Source: Halodesulfurarchaeum sp. HSR-GB
GTDB taxonomy: Archaea; Halobacteriota; Halobacteria; Halobacteriales; Halobacteriaceae
Assembly (NCBI RefSeq): GCF_031432215.1
Contig: NZ_JAVKGN010000001.1
Span: 1,789,421-1,853,420 of the forward strand
Length of the DNA stretch: 64,000 nucleotides
Reading direction: 5' to 3'
Position numbers and translations under genes: made by a program. Within the stretch, counting starts at the first letter, position 1, and each line of letters begins with the position of its first letter. The notes below the pieces were generated by a model, which saw only the letters and a list, made by a program, of their open reading frames with translations, was not told the origin of the DNA and searched no databases. This document shows positions 63,718-64,000 of the stretch, one piece after another.

Positions 63718-64000
63718 CCGAGCGCACGTTCGTAATGGTCAAGCCCGACGGCGTCCAGCGGGGCCTCATCGGCGAGATCATCGCCCGATTCGAGGACCGT
63801 GGGCTCAAGCTCGTCGGCGCGAAGCTCATGCGGATCGATCAGGCACTCGCCGAAGAGCACTACGCCGAACACACGGACAAGCCGTTCTTCGAGGACCTGA
63901 CCGACTTCATCACGTCGGGCCCAGTCCTCGCAATGGTCTGGGAAGGCCAGGACGCGATCGCCCAGGTTCGCACGATGATGGGCGCGACCGATCCCGCCGA
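63714..64000 (+). CDS. ndk: Nucleoside diphosphate kinase, 5' part
   Basis: The window ends after 95 codons. The N-terminus [20 protein letters not shown] with the KPDGV motif, [18 protein letters not shown] and [18 protein letters not shown] match Ndk; the catalytic His would lie beyond the window. It balances nucleoside triphosphates and is the last visible gene of the L7Ae operon. Confidence 0.95.
   Translation, partial: MTERTFVMVKPDGVQRGLIGEIIARFEDRGLKLVGAKLMRIDQALAEEHYAEHTDKPFFEDLTDFITSGPVLAMVWEGQDAIAQVRTMMGATDPA

Noticed and set aside
1-64000. CRISPR arrays, insertion sequences, toxin-antitoxin pairs and restriction systems
   Set aside because: None was found. The AbrB-like gene at 1938 has no toxin partner.

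Overview
The window is a stretch of chromosome from a haloarchaeon (class Halobacteria). The translated proteins are strongly acidic and the GC content is high. The information-processing genes are archaeal: topoisomerase VI, RNA polymerase subunits D/N/K, ribosomal proteins L7Ae/L18e/L24e/S28e and a proteasome beta subunit. Most transcription units have a TATA box about 25-30 bp before the start codon with no ribosome-binding site, which is typical leaderless haloarchaeal transcription. The tRNA genes lack an encoded CCA. I cannot fix the genus. No CRISPR array, transposase or integrase gene was seen.

Layout. 1-1.9 kb: end of an operon of Zn-type dehydrogenase, PTPS-family pterin enzyme and methyltransferase. 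1.9-9.6 kb: mostly single housekeeping genes (AbrB-like protein, purM, a CBS/HTH regulator, UPF0212, a 56-aa membrane protein, a double VOC protein, a PAS histidine kinase, psmB, a GCS2-like protein, a glycosyltransferase). 9.6-17.6 kb: the DNA-topology block, top6A-top6B on the minus strand and gyrB-gyrA on the plus strand around a shared intergenic region. 17.7-22.4 kb: ArsA-type ATPase, sugar-nucleotide epimerase, winged-helix regulator, SRPBCC protein, a small FAD protein, a CBS protein and a HAD hydrolase. 22.4-24.8 kb: cydAB, a cytochrome bd oxidase. 24.8-27.8 kb: two tRNA genes (Arg-CCT, Gly-TCC) with duplicated, palindromic tRNA 3'-end sequences, around tatA, an HD hydrolase and an unknown gene. 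27.8-32.2 kb: type II/IV-like pilus ATPase and membrane platform coupled to a Trm9-like methyltransferase. 32.3-42.9 kb: a nucleoside uptake and salvage region (BMP-type ABC importer, cytidine deaminase, uridine phosphorylase, a divergent phosphohexomutase), an aminotransferase and an Lrp regulator. 42.9-48.3 kb: 2-oxoacid:ferredoxin oxidoreductase, an Mrp Fe-S carrier and moaA. 48.4-58.7 kb: the classical archaeal translation/transcription operon (tRNA-Ser, S13, S4, S11, RpoD, tRNA-Leu, L18e, L13, S9, RpoN, RpoK, enolase, S2) running into mevalonate kinase, isopentenyl phosphate kinase, RNase J and a polyprenyl synthase. 58.8-64 kb: GltX, TmcA and an L7Ae-S28e-L24e-Ndk operon cut by the window end.

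The most unusual things are non-coding. Two separate tRNA loci carry hairpins of the same design built from an inverted copy of the tRNA T-arm. A perfect 18-bp alternating purine-pyrimidine tract abuts the gyrB TATA box, a candidate supercoiling sensor. The gap before RNase J holds a long hairpin. Among proteins, the first operon has a PTPS homologue with Glu in place of the catalytic Cys, a histidine kinase is broken at its H-box inside the nucleoside region, and a Trm9-like methyltransferase is translationally coupled to pilus genes. No clearly new defence or mobile system was found.
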